Notes: generated by a model not told the origin, from the sequence alone. DNA of 64,000 nucleotides from Leptobrachium leishanense (GCA_009667805.1 CM019063.1:190088661-190152660), one strand, 5' to 3'. Positions 25,107-38,776 are shown, counted from the first letter of the stretch. Numbers and translations are program-made.

Positions 25107-25420
25107 TATTTACTCTTTGCCTGCAGAGTTTGCAGCGCAGGTATAAGATCTACAGCATGAACGACTTCTAATCTGAAAATGCACTCCTCTCACAGACAGA
25201 TGAAAAGAATTTAGCGTATGAAAACATGGCTATGCAATTTGATCTGCCGAGAAGAAATAAAACGAAAAGTAACACTGCTAAAGAAAACAAACAACAAAAC
25301 TCTGGAGAATCATCTACAGTTACAAAACTGTGCCCTGTAACAGTCAAAGAAATGACTGTTACAGGGCACAGTTTAACTAGACGAGAGCTTTGTTGTTTGT
25401 TTTTTGTAACCCACCACCAT

Positions 25421-25961
25421 TTAAAAGGGACACTCTACTCATCTTGACCACTTAATTGTTTTTAAGTGGTCAGGATGTGAGCAGAGGACCCACCCGATGA
25501 AAAGGTTTTTTCCACCCCACCCGGCAGTGTTACCAACAAAGAGGATTTTGAATTTCCCAGCTGCCAGTCACCAGATCAGTCACTAGTAACGTCAGCATGC
25601 TGACACCGTGCCAACGTCACCCTCTGAGACAGCCCACGAAAGCAAGCGGTCTCAGACAGGCAGCCAATGGATCAGATCTGCGCATGCATACACAGCTCCG
25701 ATCAATCTTTCAGAGCAGGCACTATAGAACCTGCAAACGTAGTGCACGAGTCCCATAGCAGTACGCAATTTGAGGTTCCTACACTACACGAGTAGCATCG
25801 CACAGAAAAGCACAAGTTGCAGAGGCGGTGCTGCACGATGCAAGGGACAAAAGGGAAGTTAAAGAACCTAAAATTTTAAACATTTTAATAAATTGAGCAG
25901 AGGCTGTCAGCAGCATCTACCCAATCATTTAAGGGCAGGAAAGGGAACTCTATGCCTTTAA
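25421..25961. mobile_element. T2/Kolobok-type MITE (TTAAAGGGACACTCTA)
   Basis: TTAAAAGGGACACTCTACTC at the left and a decayed CTCTATGCCTTTAA at the right. The TTAA flank with AAGG termini fits the T2/Kolobok class known from Xenopus. Confidence 0.65.
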
Positions 25962-27055
25962 TCTTAAAGGGCCAGTTACACGTTCCTAAATATCTAAATT
26001 GTTCTACTGAAACCAATACATAGAAAAGTCGGTCTGACTCCCATCAATGTGTGGTGGACTCTTCGGTTTGAAATAAATGTGTCAGGCCTTATTTTTAACA
26101 TGTTGCATTTAGTTCTACGGCACATGAATAGACGAGCAACATCTAGCTTGATTATAGATAATCATTTTTTCCTTTCCCACATTATAAAATCACTACAACA
26201 CGCTTTGTGAACTTTCCTCATTAACAGTGTCTCGACACAGGCTGTTACTTTTAAACCTGGAACAATAAAGCTTTATTTGAATCGTATAGACTACACTTCT
26301 CTGCAAGTGCCGTCACTTATGATTTAATGTGGACTCCGCATTCCTCTCGCCATGCTGCAGATTCTCCCATAATCACCTGAGCTCAAACAAGCAATGGGCA
26401 TAATAGATCCACGGTAGCCACAGGCTCCTAGGATTTCATTTTAGTTGCCATAATGCATGGTTTATTTTATGAAAAGAAAAAAATTTTTAGCCCGTCTCCT
26501 AAAATCATGTCGTCAGCTTCTACGTTATTTTGCTGCTCCCAAGATATATAGCCATGATCTAGCAAAAATGCATTGCATTATGGGATATTAAAACAGAATA
26601 AAATATGTGTGTCATGAACACAACCACAACATAAGCACCAGTTTAGAAACTGTCCTGGGTGGCGAGTATGTACCGTTAGGTGTCTTGCCCAAGGACACTT
26701 ACTGGAGAGGTGCTCTGGCCAGGATTCAGACCTGTGTCTCCACGGTCATAGAGCAGTTATGTTTCCTCTACTCCATCCAGCTGTGACATATACCAAATAA
26801 AATTAGAGCACACCTCCCGTACTTTCCTAAAAGGGCTCTCTTGGTAATAGCATTGGCAGAGCAATCTGAGGTCCAATCAGAACTGTCAATATTTACATGT
26901 CAGGTGAGATCACTAACAACAATATGGAGAAAAGCATTGGAAGCAGCTACCAGGTACGTATTAGACATCTGACGGCTGAAACAAATGAGTGTTCAGAGTC
27001 GGGGGCTAGTATAAGAGAAATTCAGAACTACAGAACTGAACGTGTCCAGAACCAT

Positions 27056-27234
27056 CAGGGTTATTCAGAGAGGTGAAAACCAGGAGAACGACTGGAGAAG
27101 TGAAAATTCTAGGTCAAAATAGTCAAACCAGAAAAACACTCCCATTTAGCTCACTTTCCAAGTCGGCTATTTGGTCTAGATCCCTCTCTTCTCCTGCCAT
27201 TCGCCTGGTTTTCACCTCTCTCTGAATAACCCTG
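27056..27234. mobile_element. CAGGGTTATTCAGAGAG MITE, copy 1
   Basis: 179 bp with inverted ends CAGGGTTATTCAGAGAGGTG and CTCTCTGAATAACCCTG. CAT lies on each side, suggesting a 3-bp duplication. The superfamily is not recognised. Confidence 0.75.
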
Positions 27235-27289
27235 CATGTCTCCATTTACCTGGATGAATTCTATTAGTTCTAGTCGCATAGATCAGTCA

Positions 27290-27595
27290 TTAAGCGTACC
27301 ACATCACTGACGCAACTCATCCCCCTGCATAAGATCGACTCACACATGATTGAAGCTGCTTCTATGGCCCCGCCATTCCCAAACCACTGGCACTAATGAT
27401 CCTGCTATCTAGTAAAATTCCCCTTGTCTTCCTCACCCCAATCCATCTAGACTGTAAGCTCCTATGACCAGGGCCCTCTACACCTGTTGTGTCCATCATA
27501 TGTCCGCTTATCTCGGTCCCTTTGATTATTGTAAGGCGCTGTAGAAACTGTTGGCGCTATATAAATGATGACAATAATATTAATAATAATAAAAC
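27290..27595 (+). mobile_element. L2-like LINE 3' tail
   Basis: TCTAGACTGTAAGCTCCTAT, AGGGCCCTCTACACC and GGCGCTGTAGAAACTGTTGG, then an AAT-rich tail, as in other L2 3' ends of this window. Confidence 0.7.
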
Positions 27596-27952
27596 AAGAG
27601 GTGTTACTAGAGGAGAATAAAACCTGCAGTCATATGTAGAAAGGTCTAAACTGCATTAAAGCGGAACGAGTTAATGCAAAAGGGACAAATATGAACACAT
27701 AGATGTGAGGCAAGTAGTTTATGTTGAAGCTGAATAGATATCGGTTTCTGAATAAAATCAATACTTTACTTTGCATAAGTGTAGCGCTAATACAGTGAAT
27801 TTGCCAAATTAATCCGTGCAGGTGAGATTTTTTTTTTTTTATTTTTTTTTTACAGTTTCAAAATCCAAAATTATTTTGAGCTTCGTGGTGACACCAAAAG
27901 TGGAAAATCCCACATCAGATCTCACATGACAGGGACAGGACTATTAAACTAG

Positions 27953-28131
27953 CAGGGTTATTCAGAGAGCGGTGAAAACCAGGAGAATGACTGGAGAAGT
28001 GAAAATTCTAGGTCAAAATAGTCAAACCAAAAAAATTCTCCCATTTATCTCACTTTCCAAATCGGCTATTTGGTCTAGATTGTTCATTCTCCTGCCAATT
28101 CTTCCGGTTTTCACCTCTCTGAATAACCCTG
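27953..28131. mobile_element. CAGGGTTATTCAGAGAG MITE, copy 2
   Basis: Same length and orientation as copy 1 and nearly the same sequence, 720 bp further on. Flanks are TAG and TAT. Confidence 0.75.
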
Positions 28132-29449
28132 TATGTATAGAATTATCTTCAGGCTGTGTGAAAAAGGTGTATATGAATCAAATGGTATCATTTAGATATG
28201 TAGATATGAGTCCCATCCCTAAAGGATCTCATGATTATATAGAAATATTCCAAGCATTTCAGATAAGAGATACTCGACCTGTAATATAGTCTCAAACATG
28301 CGAACACACAGACTTGCTGTCATTCAAAGACAGAGCACATTTCTTGGATACAATGAAGTGTTAATATGTTGCCCATTATGTGATAAATTCACGTCAGAGA
28401 ACACATGGTACATCCAGGAATCTAGCTACCCTCTCCGTAAAATAGAACGGCCTCTTCATCATTGGGTTAACAGATCTACTTTAGCTTGAAGGGGGGGGGG
28501 GGGGAATGATCTGTCATAAATGAATACATGTCATGGCTGTCACATCAGAGAACCGAACCGATCATACTATTGTCTTTCCTTTCGCCAAGAGCCAGTCAGG
28601 ATTGAGCATTTTTCTGTCTAACCGAGTGGTTTAAGGGTTAAACCCTGGGCGCTACCGCTTTTCCAGGGGCTCTCCATCCAATTGGTGAGGAGCTGCCGAA
28701 GCACATGTTCTAGCCGCAGGAGAGCGGGGAGCTGCTAATGGGGGATTTGGAGCTTTGCCCAGTCTCATCATTAGCAAATTCAGGGAGGAGGGAGAGGATG
28801 GGGAAGGTGGAGAAAAAGGAAATCTGAAGTGGAGGACTGTGCGCTATACCAGGAGGTGAACACAGGGGGGAGAGAAGCAGCCGAGGTGCAGGAAGACTAG
28901 GGGAAATGAAGCCATCGCTCCTCTTATTAGACGGGATGTTGAAAGAATTCACATTAAACTTGAGATGGTCAGGCTTGTATGCTGTGACTTTAAAAAGTCA
29001 TATAGCCCACACTGTAACAGCCAGCCAACATACACAGTCTATAGGATCACTACATCAATACGGTGAACTGACGGCTATCTGTAACTTTAAAGGTGCCGGA
29101 GCCATATCCAGAAGGCAACATGAGGACTTTATCAAGGAGAATTGGTTTTCATAGAAAAAGAATTCTAAAAAAAGCCCGTGCACATACGGAGCTGGAATCC
29201 CATGCAAATTCCATTGCCATTAGAACAGGGCTTGGCAAATTTCAATCAATCTTGGGAACCAGTACGGAAGCGCAGACGCCAGATGCATGTTTTAAGAGTG
29301 AGGCAACATCTTTCCACCTACATTTGTGTATTAGAATTTAGGCTTTTAGGAGCCACAGGGATAATTCTAAAGGCTGATTACCTGGAGTTTATTCGACTCC
29401 TGTATCAGGTGATCTACATAATACATGGCATTTCTTGTACCACTTAGAT

Positions 29450-29570
29450 CAGTGATGGCAAACCGTGGCAACCCAGGTGTTTCTGAACTACATGTTCCAT
29501 GATGCACAGCCATCCTTTTCTGGGACATGTAGTTCTGAAACATCTGGGGTGCCAAGGTTCGCAACCATTA
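29450..29570. mobile_element. hAT-type MITE, family CAGTGATGGCAAACC
   Basis: Inverted termini (CAGTGATGGCAAACC ... GGTTCGCAACCATTA) and near-identical flanks ACTTAGAT/CCTTAGAT (7 of 8). Confidence 0.7.
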
Positions 29571-29630
29571 CCTTAGATAGTAGAGAAGGCTGAACGCCAA
29601 TACATGTCACTACCCACGAAAATGTGGGAG

Positions 29631-30343
29631 CTAACCCTTTCACTACCATGCAACTTTTGTTTAAAAAAAAAACTAAAACATGGGATGCATATTTTATTAA
29701 AATGAAGTTAGAAATGGATAAAATATTAAAATGTATATTTGCTCATTTTTAATTTATTTGTCTATCCTCTACAAAAATATTGATGGGATGAGATGTTCAT
29801 AAACTATAGAAATACTCTTACACAATTTCACATGGGGTCTGCACTAGTAGCAAACAGGCAGATAATAAAATGATCAGATATTCTGCATATGGGGATTTGT
29901 AGTGATCAGAATGAGATTATTAGCAGTGCAGCTTCCAAGAATACCAATATAATATGAAATCCATGTGGCATAACGGCCGTGTATGGAAGTTTCAGTACCC
30001 CCGCTGTAGCTATACTGGACAGGGATTTTCAGCAATTCTAACCCTTTGAATCTTATTCCTGTATAGTTGCCTATCCCTGAGTGACCCCACAACTCTCCCT
30101 GACGGTTGTCATACAGCAGCTTACGTTGTTGAGCTTTAAATTGCAGTGTGTGGTGGCTGCATGTTCTAGTTTCTATACAGTAATACAGGGTGACCGGAGA
30201 TCTCACTGATAATTTCATGATTCCACTGGGGACACTAATCCCGCACTAAAAAGTTATGCAAATAGGGCTTTATATGGCAATATGGGTTATTGTTCTACAA
30301 TACAAAAATCGAGTTACAGGTCTTTGATAGCGATATGGGTTAA
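29631..30343. mobile_element. TTAA-type MITE related to 18413
   Basis: It begins CTAACCCTTTCACTACCATG and ends near ATGGGTTAA. It shares GGGGATTTGTAGTGATCA and GCAGTGCAGCTTCCAA-like interior with 18413. Confidence 0.5.
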
Positions 30344-30925
30344 GGAACCAGGTGCTTTAGATCTAGGTACAGGTTGGCTACTAATTTTATGGATTATCCA
30401 GAGCTAACATTTTAGCAGCCTGTGCCTAACAGGCCCCTAGATTCTTTTTACGTCCTGCTTTTCCACGCGACAAAAAACGTCAAATGGGAAAAGGGCATCA
30501 AAATGCACAATGGTGCCATTAGGTATGTGAAAGCACTAGCATTCTGCGAACTGAAGACTGAACCAGAGGATTCAGGCACAGAAGAAAGAAACTTGTGTTA
30601 ATGTGTTCCTTCGCTTTGGGGTGCCATCATTCAAGCAGCCGACCGCTGGATCTTTAGGAAGAATGCAAAGCACCCTGCGTTCTTGATTGTATGATGTAAT
30701 AAATGTATGTATGTAATAAACACATACAGCAAGGATAGAGATTGGTTTTGAACTACAACTATCTGTACACCAAAACCTTCACAACACAATGCATGCTAAG
30801 AACCACAGGATGCTGTGCAAGACATTTGATGAAGAATTTTGATGGGTTTAACGAGTATGTTTAGAGTTGTATGTCTGATCCCTATAGTTTCATTTCTTTC
30901 CTAGAAGATTCTCTGCGTACATCTT

Positions 30926-31184
30926 TTAACCCTTTCACTGCTGAGGACGTGTGGGGGAACATCCTCATTGACTCCTAAGGAAAGATAGGAGGTTCCTTTG
31001 AGCCCAGATATCTCCTGACTTCTGGCAGCTAGCAGGGTCATGTTTGGTATCACTAGAAAGGCCAGAGCATGGCCTTTCCAATGATACCAAACTTGACCAT
31101 GTTTAAAGTAAAGAAACAAAATAATAAAAAAAAGAAAGCCGTGGTTTTTTAAGACGTGAAATGGCTCAGCAGTGAAGGGGTTAA
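30926..31184. mobile_element. TTAA-flanked MITE, CCCTTTCACTGCTGAGGACG family
   Basis: Both TTAA flanks are intact (30926-30929, 31181-31184). It lies in the opposite orientation to 11985. Confidence 0.8.
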
Positions 31185-32106
31185 ACTTTGATTTGTCATT
31201 GTTCTGGGATGTCTTCACTTGCCTCATTTCGATTATGTGATAAAGCGCTGCACTATGTAGCAGGTGGGGACAACCACAATAGCAGCAACAAGAAAAGAGC
31301 TTTCCACCAGCCCCAATCACATGTACGGCAACAAATGGCAGGAGTTCCAACCGCACTGACCTGAGGCAGGGAACGCACCACACACAAAGCTTATTGCCTT
31401 TTTAAGTAACGATTCAGAAACCTAAATCGTTTTTAACCAGATCTTGCCACCACTTCGTCTGCTCGTAGTTTTTAAATCTTAAAGGTGACAGGATTCATGT
31501 TGTAATTGACAGACATAAAGCAATGATCAGGTCTTTGACCAAAGAATAGTATGACAGCATGTAATGTCGGGGGGAAATGGGGCTGGCAGTGGCCTGACCC
31601 TGTCCTTCATTGATAAAGTGATGTTACACAAACTTGCAGGCCCTAATCTAACAATTGCAAGCTTTTCTTTCAATGCTAATATAACCCAAATGTCTGTTTG
31701 ATTGCGACAATCCACTTGCATGATTAAGTGCCGACACATTACACAATGTCAAGACCAGGCTCGACACATCTTTGTGCATACATTATACAAGTGTTCTTTA
31801 CAGATTTTCATTCACTTGCCTTCAATAAAGTCTTGTGCGTTTTCTGTTAGAAAGCATCAACAATCTAAAGTGCTGGACTATTTTTTCTAGTACAGTTGCA
31901 AGTTTTTATAAAGTGCTAACAAGTTCCGCAGCGCTGTACAATAGTAGTAGAATACCTTTGAATAAAAATTTAATTGAATACGTTTTGTTGACTCCATCCG
32001 CCACCTCCATTCTTTATTCCACTGGCCAATCTACTTTTGTAGCCGTGTCAAATATCACAAATGCAAAAAAAAAACCCAAAAAAACCCAACTTTTTGTTGC
32101 ATTGTA

Positions 32107-32927
32107 TTAAAAGGAACACTATTAACAGGTTATTCTTTTTTGCCCCTAAATAAAGGGGGCAGAGGCCATCAGCAATTTTTCCTCCTTTTGGGGGGGGTTT
32201 ACTTGCCTCTTCCACCTTCCTGCACGCAGCTCCTCCTCTATGGCTTCAGGGACTCCTGAACCCGGAAAGCCCCTGAAGCTTTCGCCTGCCTTTTTTGACA
32301 ACTATAGCTACCGCAACTGGTCTCAGAGAGAGTGACGTCGCCAGGCTCTCTGCGTGGTGACTGATCTGGTAACAAAAACTAAAACCACGGGACCTCCAGT
32401 TGGATGAGTGAAACGAAAATTTTATTCAGGGATAGCAAACCCCATCAGACAAAAGTAATGTGAAGTTTCGACCCGAGGGTCTTAATCATACATACACATA
32501 GAAGTCTAGCATCTTCCTTTATACCATCCAATGTTACCGGGGTCTCATCAATTAATCAATTACACAATTAGACAAATAAGATGACAAAAGCCCAGATATT
32601 TGCGTATATGGAAGGTATAAAAAGAAAAAGGAAAAACTGCAATATCAGACAAAACTGTAATAAAAAGGACAATATACACAATATCCCAATCACATGTAAC
32701 GACACTTGGAAAATTCAGAAATCTCGGCTGCTGATGATGCAGGGAAACTCCTCCACTTCACCCAGTGTTTTTAGCCAGATTGTGGGTGCTGAGCAGGGGA
32801 GAGGAGAAGGGGGGGGGAGAGGGGGGAGAAGGGGGGGAAAGAAGGGGAGCGGGAGAAGGGGAGGTCTGACCTCACATCCTGTCCACTTTACTCCTGACCA
32901 CTTTGCATTTATAAAGTATTCCTTTAA
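32107..32927. mobile_element. T2/Kolobok-type MITE with a nested retroelement fragment
   Basis: TTAAAAGGAACACTATTAAC at the left, AAAGTATTCCTTTAA at the right. The family interior is split by a hammerhead-bearing fragment at about 32360-32775. Confidence 0.6.
32360..32775 (-). mobile_element. Retroelement fragment with decayed hammerhead
   Basis: On the minus strand, ATGATTAAGACCC-TC-GGGTCGAAACTTCAC (32457-32490) keeps helix II and GAAA but not CTGANGA. CCCTGAATAAAATTTTCG follows, the same order as in the 15-kb element. It is inserted in the T2/Kolobok MITE 32107-32927. Confidence 0.5.
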
Positions 32928-33949
32928 GAATTCAGGTGCTAAAACTTTAACGTGCACACTAGAAATCCAAACTGGATTAATTGCTTTTGCCCTCGTTTGA
33001 CCATTGACTACAATGACCTTCCTTTGGTCTCCATCTGCCATCCCCCAAAAGAATGCAAGATCCTTTGCAGCAGGGCCATCTATAATCACCTCGCCTCCGT
33101 TCAAATATATCTAGTCCTACTATATTGTAAGACCTGTACTGCGCTGCAGAATATGTTAGTGCAATACAAATAAAATCAATAATAATTTAGCCAATACATA
33201 TTTTGTGAATGGGATCAGTCTCTGTTTTGATTATGTTTGTTAATAGGGCAACTTAACATTTGAGTGTTGAATCTTTAACAGCAGAGGGAGCTAGAGAGTT
33301 AAAACAACAAAATGTCAAACTCTGAATTTTTGGGAACTACTGAAACAGAGCCAAAATCGTAATAAGCACTTGAAATGCCTGTGTTTTTTACACTTTACCT
33401 ATATTAGACACTGCTCTCTAGAAGTATTTATTTTCAATTCTCACGCTTAGAAATGTTTAATTTATCAGATGTTTATGACAAAAGTAAATTATTGCACTCA
33501 AAGTAACTAGATATAGTGCTTTGGTATGGTTGCCATCAATTCTTTTAATAGTTTGTGCAATCCCACAAACATGCAGATATTCTACATTCTTGCACGATTT
33601 CTTTGTAAATGTTACAATTTTAATGTTTAATACTGTATTCATTCTGACAATAAGAGTATAGCAAAAGTGTCTGCCCATCCCCCTCTGTCTGTTGCCAAAT
33701 TTAAGCACAGGGGTCAAATAAATGCAAAGATCTTCATTACAAGATGTACTCGCTGGTTCAAGATTACTCTGAAAAACACACACTTACATGTGAAGCTTTT
33801 ATTACACGAGGGTAGTGACATGGAATAATGAGGTGAGAGGGTGTCTGAAGGCAAAATGACCTTATTGTACGGTAATCTTACAAGCCATGATCCAGGAAGA
33901 TCTGTGTGTAGAGCATCCACACAGTGCACCAGAAACACAACACGGCAGG

Positions 33950-33970
33950 CGCACACACACACACACACTT
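33950..33970. repeat. (CA)n microsatellite
   Basis: Ten CA repeats. Confidence 0.9.
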
Positions 33971-34437
33971 ATGAAAGGAGTGACTTAAAGCCACAAACTT
34001 TGAGAGATTAAACAGATCTAGCCCTTTGCAATTCAGCCGTATTCAGTGTGTGTTTACATATAGAAAAATAAACAGAATACAGAAAATATATACACTGAGT
34101 GGGTGCGAGTGTATAAATATGCATACACAAATTCTAAATATCTATACAAATACACAATTTTAATTTTTATACACAACCATGGGGACACACAGGCCTATGT
34201 CAAATGTATTATTTTACAGGCAGTCTCTCATCTGCCTGTAAAATACGAAATAGGCCTATGTGCGTGCCTGTATTTTTTAGCTAATCTTAAATTACATTTT
34301 ATGTGTGTATATTCCAAATTTGTGTACGTATAGAGATTTAACTGCAGAATGGAATGGGATGCGCAGCAGCAAAGAAAATACATCAGCTGTGAGACAGAGC
34401 ATGATGCATCGGCATAGATAAGTCTTAGGCTGGGGCC

Positions 34438-34774
34438 AGATGAGCGTTTTGAAGAGCAGAAGGAACGTCCGTGAGAGTGGACGTTCCTTCCACTCGACGC
34501 CCGTCTGGCCGCCTTGCTGAGCACAGTTGGTGAGCTCAGCGCTGCAAGGCTTGATCCTCCTATGGAGGATTGTGCTTTGCAGCCCTGTCAACACACGTCC
34601 TAGCGCTTTGACAGGAATTCTTGCTGCACGGACGCAGCACGGCCGCTACCGCGTATGAAATTTGTGCGTGCGCAACATCTTGTGGCCGGCCCCATCGCAG
34701 CGTCACAACACTGTGACGGATGCCGGAAGGCACGTCAGTGCGGGCGCACATTGTGCGCTTGTCTGACCCCAGCC
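34438..34774. mobile_element. Harbinger-type MITE, GGCTGGGGCCAGA subfamily
   Basis: The termini GGCTGGGGCCAGATGAGCG and CGCTTGTCTGACCCCAGCC are flanked by TTA on both sides (34435-34437, 34775-34777). Confidence 0.75.
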
Positions 34775-35260
34775 TTATTTTACAAGCTCACATGAAGGCA
34801 TTTCTTTTATATGTGGTATCTATGCAAATAAATAAAAAGTCTCCCACATGTGGGCCTGCAGGAGCATCAGCATCTTGCAGAATTTGGTTGCTTCACAGCG
34901 CACATGGAACACACAGGCACCTTACAGGAAATGGTCTTGCAGGCCATGCAGCAGCTGAGAATCCCCATCATCTTGTGGGTAAGCAACGAGAAGAGATCAC
35001 AGAAGATAAAAGGCCTCACATAGCAAGAAATGACAATGTGGCAGCAAGTCTGATTGCGTCACAAAACCTCTACATGCAGAAAACATTGATGGATCGCACG
35101 CAGTTTTTTCATATGCAGTCAACTGCTTACACAGCAGTTATCTTTTTCAGCTGTCCAATAAACAAATCTACAGCAGCCAGATCCATTTACTTTGATCATA
35201 TCGATGCTTGCCAAAAACCCGGCAGACGCAGCATGAATGCGTCTACCTGAAAATAAATAG

Positions 35261-35944
35261 GGCCTGCTTCACACCTGGGCGTTTTACAGCGGGTTCCTAC
35301 ACGCTGTAAAACGCTCAAAACACTGAAATCCCATTATTTCCTATGGGCATGGTTCCCACCTGGGTGTATTACAGCACGTAGGAACGCGCTGTAAAACGCC
35401 CTACGCCCAAAGAAGTACAGGAGCTTCTTTGGGGCGTATTACAGCGCGTTTGCAGCCATAAACTTCAACGTGAACGCACTGAAATGAGTGTTTGTGCGTT
35501 TTCGTCATCAAAAACGCACGTATGAACGCGCGTTCCACACATGGCACCTGGCACAAAAGGCACTAAAATCTTTTTCATTGGAAGCCTCTGTAGTCAATCA
35601 AAAAAAAAGGCGTGTACAACGCACGTTTCTAAGGCTGGGTTCACACCTGAGCGTATCTCATATGCGCGTTTTACGCGCGTTTTTTGTCTGGCGTTTTGTG
35701 TTTTTGACAATTAGAAACACGTGTCATACGCGCGTTTTTTGAAGTCTATGGCTGCAAACACACTGTAATACGCCCCAAAGAAGCTCTTGTACTTCTTTGG
35801 GCATAGGGCGTTTCACAGCGCGCTGCTACGCGCTGTAAAACGCTCAGGTGTGAACCATACCCAAAGGAAATAATGGGATTTCAGTGTTTGAGCGTTTTAC
35901 AGCTCGTAGGAACGTGCTGTAAAACGCCCAGGTGTGAACCAGGC
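35261..35944. mobile_element. Inverted-repeat MITE, TTCACACCTGGGCG termini
   Basis: The left end GCTTCACACCTGGGCG and right end CGCCCAGGTGTGAACC enclose arms with GCGTTTTACAGCG motifs that pair across the middle (35265-35460 against 35745-35944). A different element's left arm starts inside it at 35633. Confidence 0.6.
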
Positions 35945-36019
35945 TTAATTGACAGAAACGCCAGGTAATACGCCCCTATAAAATGCACATATGAGATACG
36001 CTCAGGTGTGAACCCAGCC
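35633..36019. mobile_element. Harbinger-type MITE, GGCTGGGTTCACACCTGAGC termini
   Basis: Termini GGCTGGGTTCACACCTGAGC and GCTCAGGTGTGAACCCAGCC are flanked by TAA on the left and TTA on the right. Its interior contains the right arm of the 35261-35944 element, so the two inverted repeats interleave. Confidence 0.6.
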
Positions 36020-37699
36020 TTAATGCCAAGGCAAGTAGGAGAACATAAAAAGCATATAAACTGACCAGAGAGTGAGTAGCATAACTAGAGATGTTCCAAA
36101 TCCAAAAGCTAAACCGTGCTATGGAATAGGATAGTAAATTGGTGTGTATGTGCATGGGCCTAGTAGCATGAGAATAATCAAGTTTGTGCATTCTACAGAC
36201 AGTATAACAGAACACAGCTTTTTACAGCAACAATGTAAGCCCAACACTGCTCATTCTGCCCTAGTAAACAGGCAGGGACATCACAAAGCACTAGAGCGAG
36301 ATACAGACAGGAAGCTTAAACATCTCTTGTTGGCACCTAGTGCAGGTATCAGCTTCATAACAGAAGCTCTAGTGCTTGAACCTCTGGGAAACGATCACTG
36401 TGGGAGAGTCACCCTTGTAAGATTCCCCACATCTTGTCTCAATTTTCTTTTGTTGATGGCAAGATGGGGAGAGGAAATTTTGAGCCATGCTTTTAGTACA
36501 GACAGCAATTATCCACCAATAACTTTATGAAAACCTTGTGTGTGAGGACAAACTAGATACATAAGTTTGTGCACGAGCCTTTGTGCATATATAAAGCACA
36601 TAAATACACCCACCTAAAGAATGCCCCATATAGTAAAATATATAAAAAGCACAGCAATAATTTAACGATTAGATTTTCTGTTACATATGCTAAAAAGAGG
36701 CATTCACACTTAAATAAATGCTTCTAAAGGGTTCAGAAATGCTCCCATGTCAGACGGTGTCTGGTGATATCTGGTCGCATACTCCTGCCTTCCAGTTTAA
36801 TACTTTACATATTTGATAGCGCTCAATACGTATTTCAGGACGCAATGCTAGGCTGAGAGTACACGAGCCGAGAAACCTGTCATTCTGAAAATAGCAAAGA
36901 ATGGAAGGAATTGTGTTGGTGGAAGAGGCAGTCTGGAAGATAGGAACCTCGGTTTATTGTCCAAGAGGTTGGGGGACTGAGCAGGTGATGGCGAGGCCTG
37001 GGTAAACACCAGCACATGTGCAATCATTTATAGGCACTGACAGCAGAGGAATTTACACCCATACAAGGCTGTACAAACACCATATTGTGCAAGAACACAG
37101 CTTAACTCCTGCATGCCAGGACACAAACACCTTATTAAAACAGAATAAGACACTCAAAAAGTACAAAAAAACATGAATATAGTAATGATGCATTACATTC
37201 TGAAGAGGTTTTACAACAGGGAACAAGAAGAGCATGCGTATATGCATAAGGCTGCCTGTCCACTGGGTCTGTATTCATCTGACTAATCCCACAACACAAG
37301 AGATTCAACCATCACCCACATCCTCCGACTTCCATTGGACGTCTACATCAGACTAGCGACTTTTCCCATTTCAATGGAAATTGTCGGACAACCTGGTAGC
37401 ATATGTCAAGAAAGAAAAAAAAAAGATGGAATAGATTAACCCTTGCCTCTCATGAGACAATCTATTGAGAGACGCCGACTGCACTGGAATTCCCTGACTT
37501 TAGGTGGTTCAGATTGACAGGTTTAAAACAGGCGAATCCCATAGGTTTCATTAAAATTCACTTTTTTTAGTCAACCGTTTATTTTCATTTGCGGCAAAAG
37601 TCTTTATTATTTTTCTGAACATCTTTTTAGAATTTTTGGTGCTTTGACTTTTTTCTCTCCTTAAAAAGGAGGGTTGTTTTTTTTTTTCTTTCTTTCTGC

Positions 37700-37858
37700 A
37701 GTCCGGTGATCTTCGGTAGCGTTTTCGTTTTCTCTTTCTGCGGTCTTCAGCAGCCTGTCCGCACGTCTGCTTGGGTCGTCCACAGTCGCTTGTGGTGGAC
37801 GACCCAAGCAGACCTGTGAACAGACCGCTGAAGACCGAAGAGAAAAAAAAACGCTACT
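37700..37858. repeat. Inverted repeat with short loop
   Basis: CTGCTTGGGTCGTCCAC and its complement surround CAGTCGCTTG; the arms extend through CGGTCTTCAGC to the AGCGTTTT/AAAACGCT ends. It lies in a CAGGGTTATTC-related element. Confidence 0.7.
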
Positions 37859-38139
37859 TTTGATTTAGTTGCATTTCGGCCCAATTCCATTTCGATGAAA
37901 ATACACTGCATTCACTATTCGCCTAATGTTCATCGTATTTTCCCAAAAATGGGGACGCCAAGGCAATTATCAGACATCGGATCAAAGCACCGAAATTGCC
38001 TTGGCAAATTCCACTGAAGAAAAAAAAAAGGGATATGTCCTATTCTCCTAATAACAGGAGCTTCAAATCAATAAGAATGCAGTAAAAATGTGTCTAATAA
38101 AAAGATGAATGGTATCTATTAAAATAAAAAGTCTTTTAA

Positions 38140-38772
38140 AAACTGAAACTAAATCGATTAATCGACAACTAATCGATAATGAGAATTGTTGTCAACTATT
38201 TTCATTATCACTTAATTGGCTGTCGATTTGCATACAGCACACACTGTTTAGCGTCAGACTGAGTTAACCGTTATAACCTCAGATTCTGCTTCGTCCTGTG
38301 CCACCACCCCAACCTGCCCGTCACCCCCTCTGGTCTGGAGCTGCCATTCTCACCCTTTCAGTCTCTTCCCACAAACTCTCTCTCACACTCGGGTCAAGTC
38401 CTTTGCCCAAACTCACTCTCTTCCACCTTGGGACCCTCCTCCCGCTCAGATTGTTCATGAAATTATTGTAAAGGGATGCTCCAATAGGCTAAAGTGGTCT
38501 GGCGGCGTGGATTGCCGCCACCCCGCCTTCTCACCTTGATTTCGTGCTATCATCATCATGCATATCTGAGCGCTTGTAGCAGCATTCGTTTGGGGGGGAA
38601 CACAGACATGGGATTAAACTGCCTACACCGCATCAATCCATCACTATGACCAGGTGCTCATGCACCTTGTGTGCGAAAAATATGCAATTTGCATATGTTT
38701 TTCTTTTATCCGATTAATTGAAAAAAATAAAAATCGGCCAACTAATCGATTATGAAAATAATAGTTGCAGCC

Positions 38773-38776
<4 letters not shown>
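38140..38776. mobile_element. hAT-type element with AATCGATTA termini
   Basis: The right end CCAACTAATCGATTATGAAA followed by ATAATAGTTGCAGCCCT is a familiar vertebrate hAT terminus. The left end TCGATTAATCGACAACTAAT is its decayed partner. Confidence 0.6.

Noticed and set aside
26640..26775. tRNA-derived SINE (GTCTTGCCCAAGGACAC, GGATTCAGACCTGTGTCTCC)
   Set aside because: It has a B-box-like look but no clear A box, tail or flanking duplication; not called.
32715..33104. Minus-strand frame with DLAFFWGMADGDQRK as the missing WIFWWG exon of med13l
   Set aside because: The motif does not match beyond two residues, there are no splice sites in place, and it overlaps a T2/Kolobok MITE.
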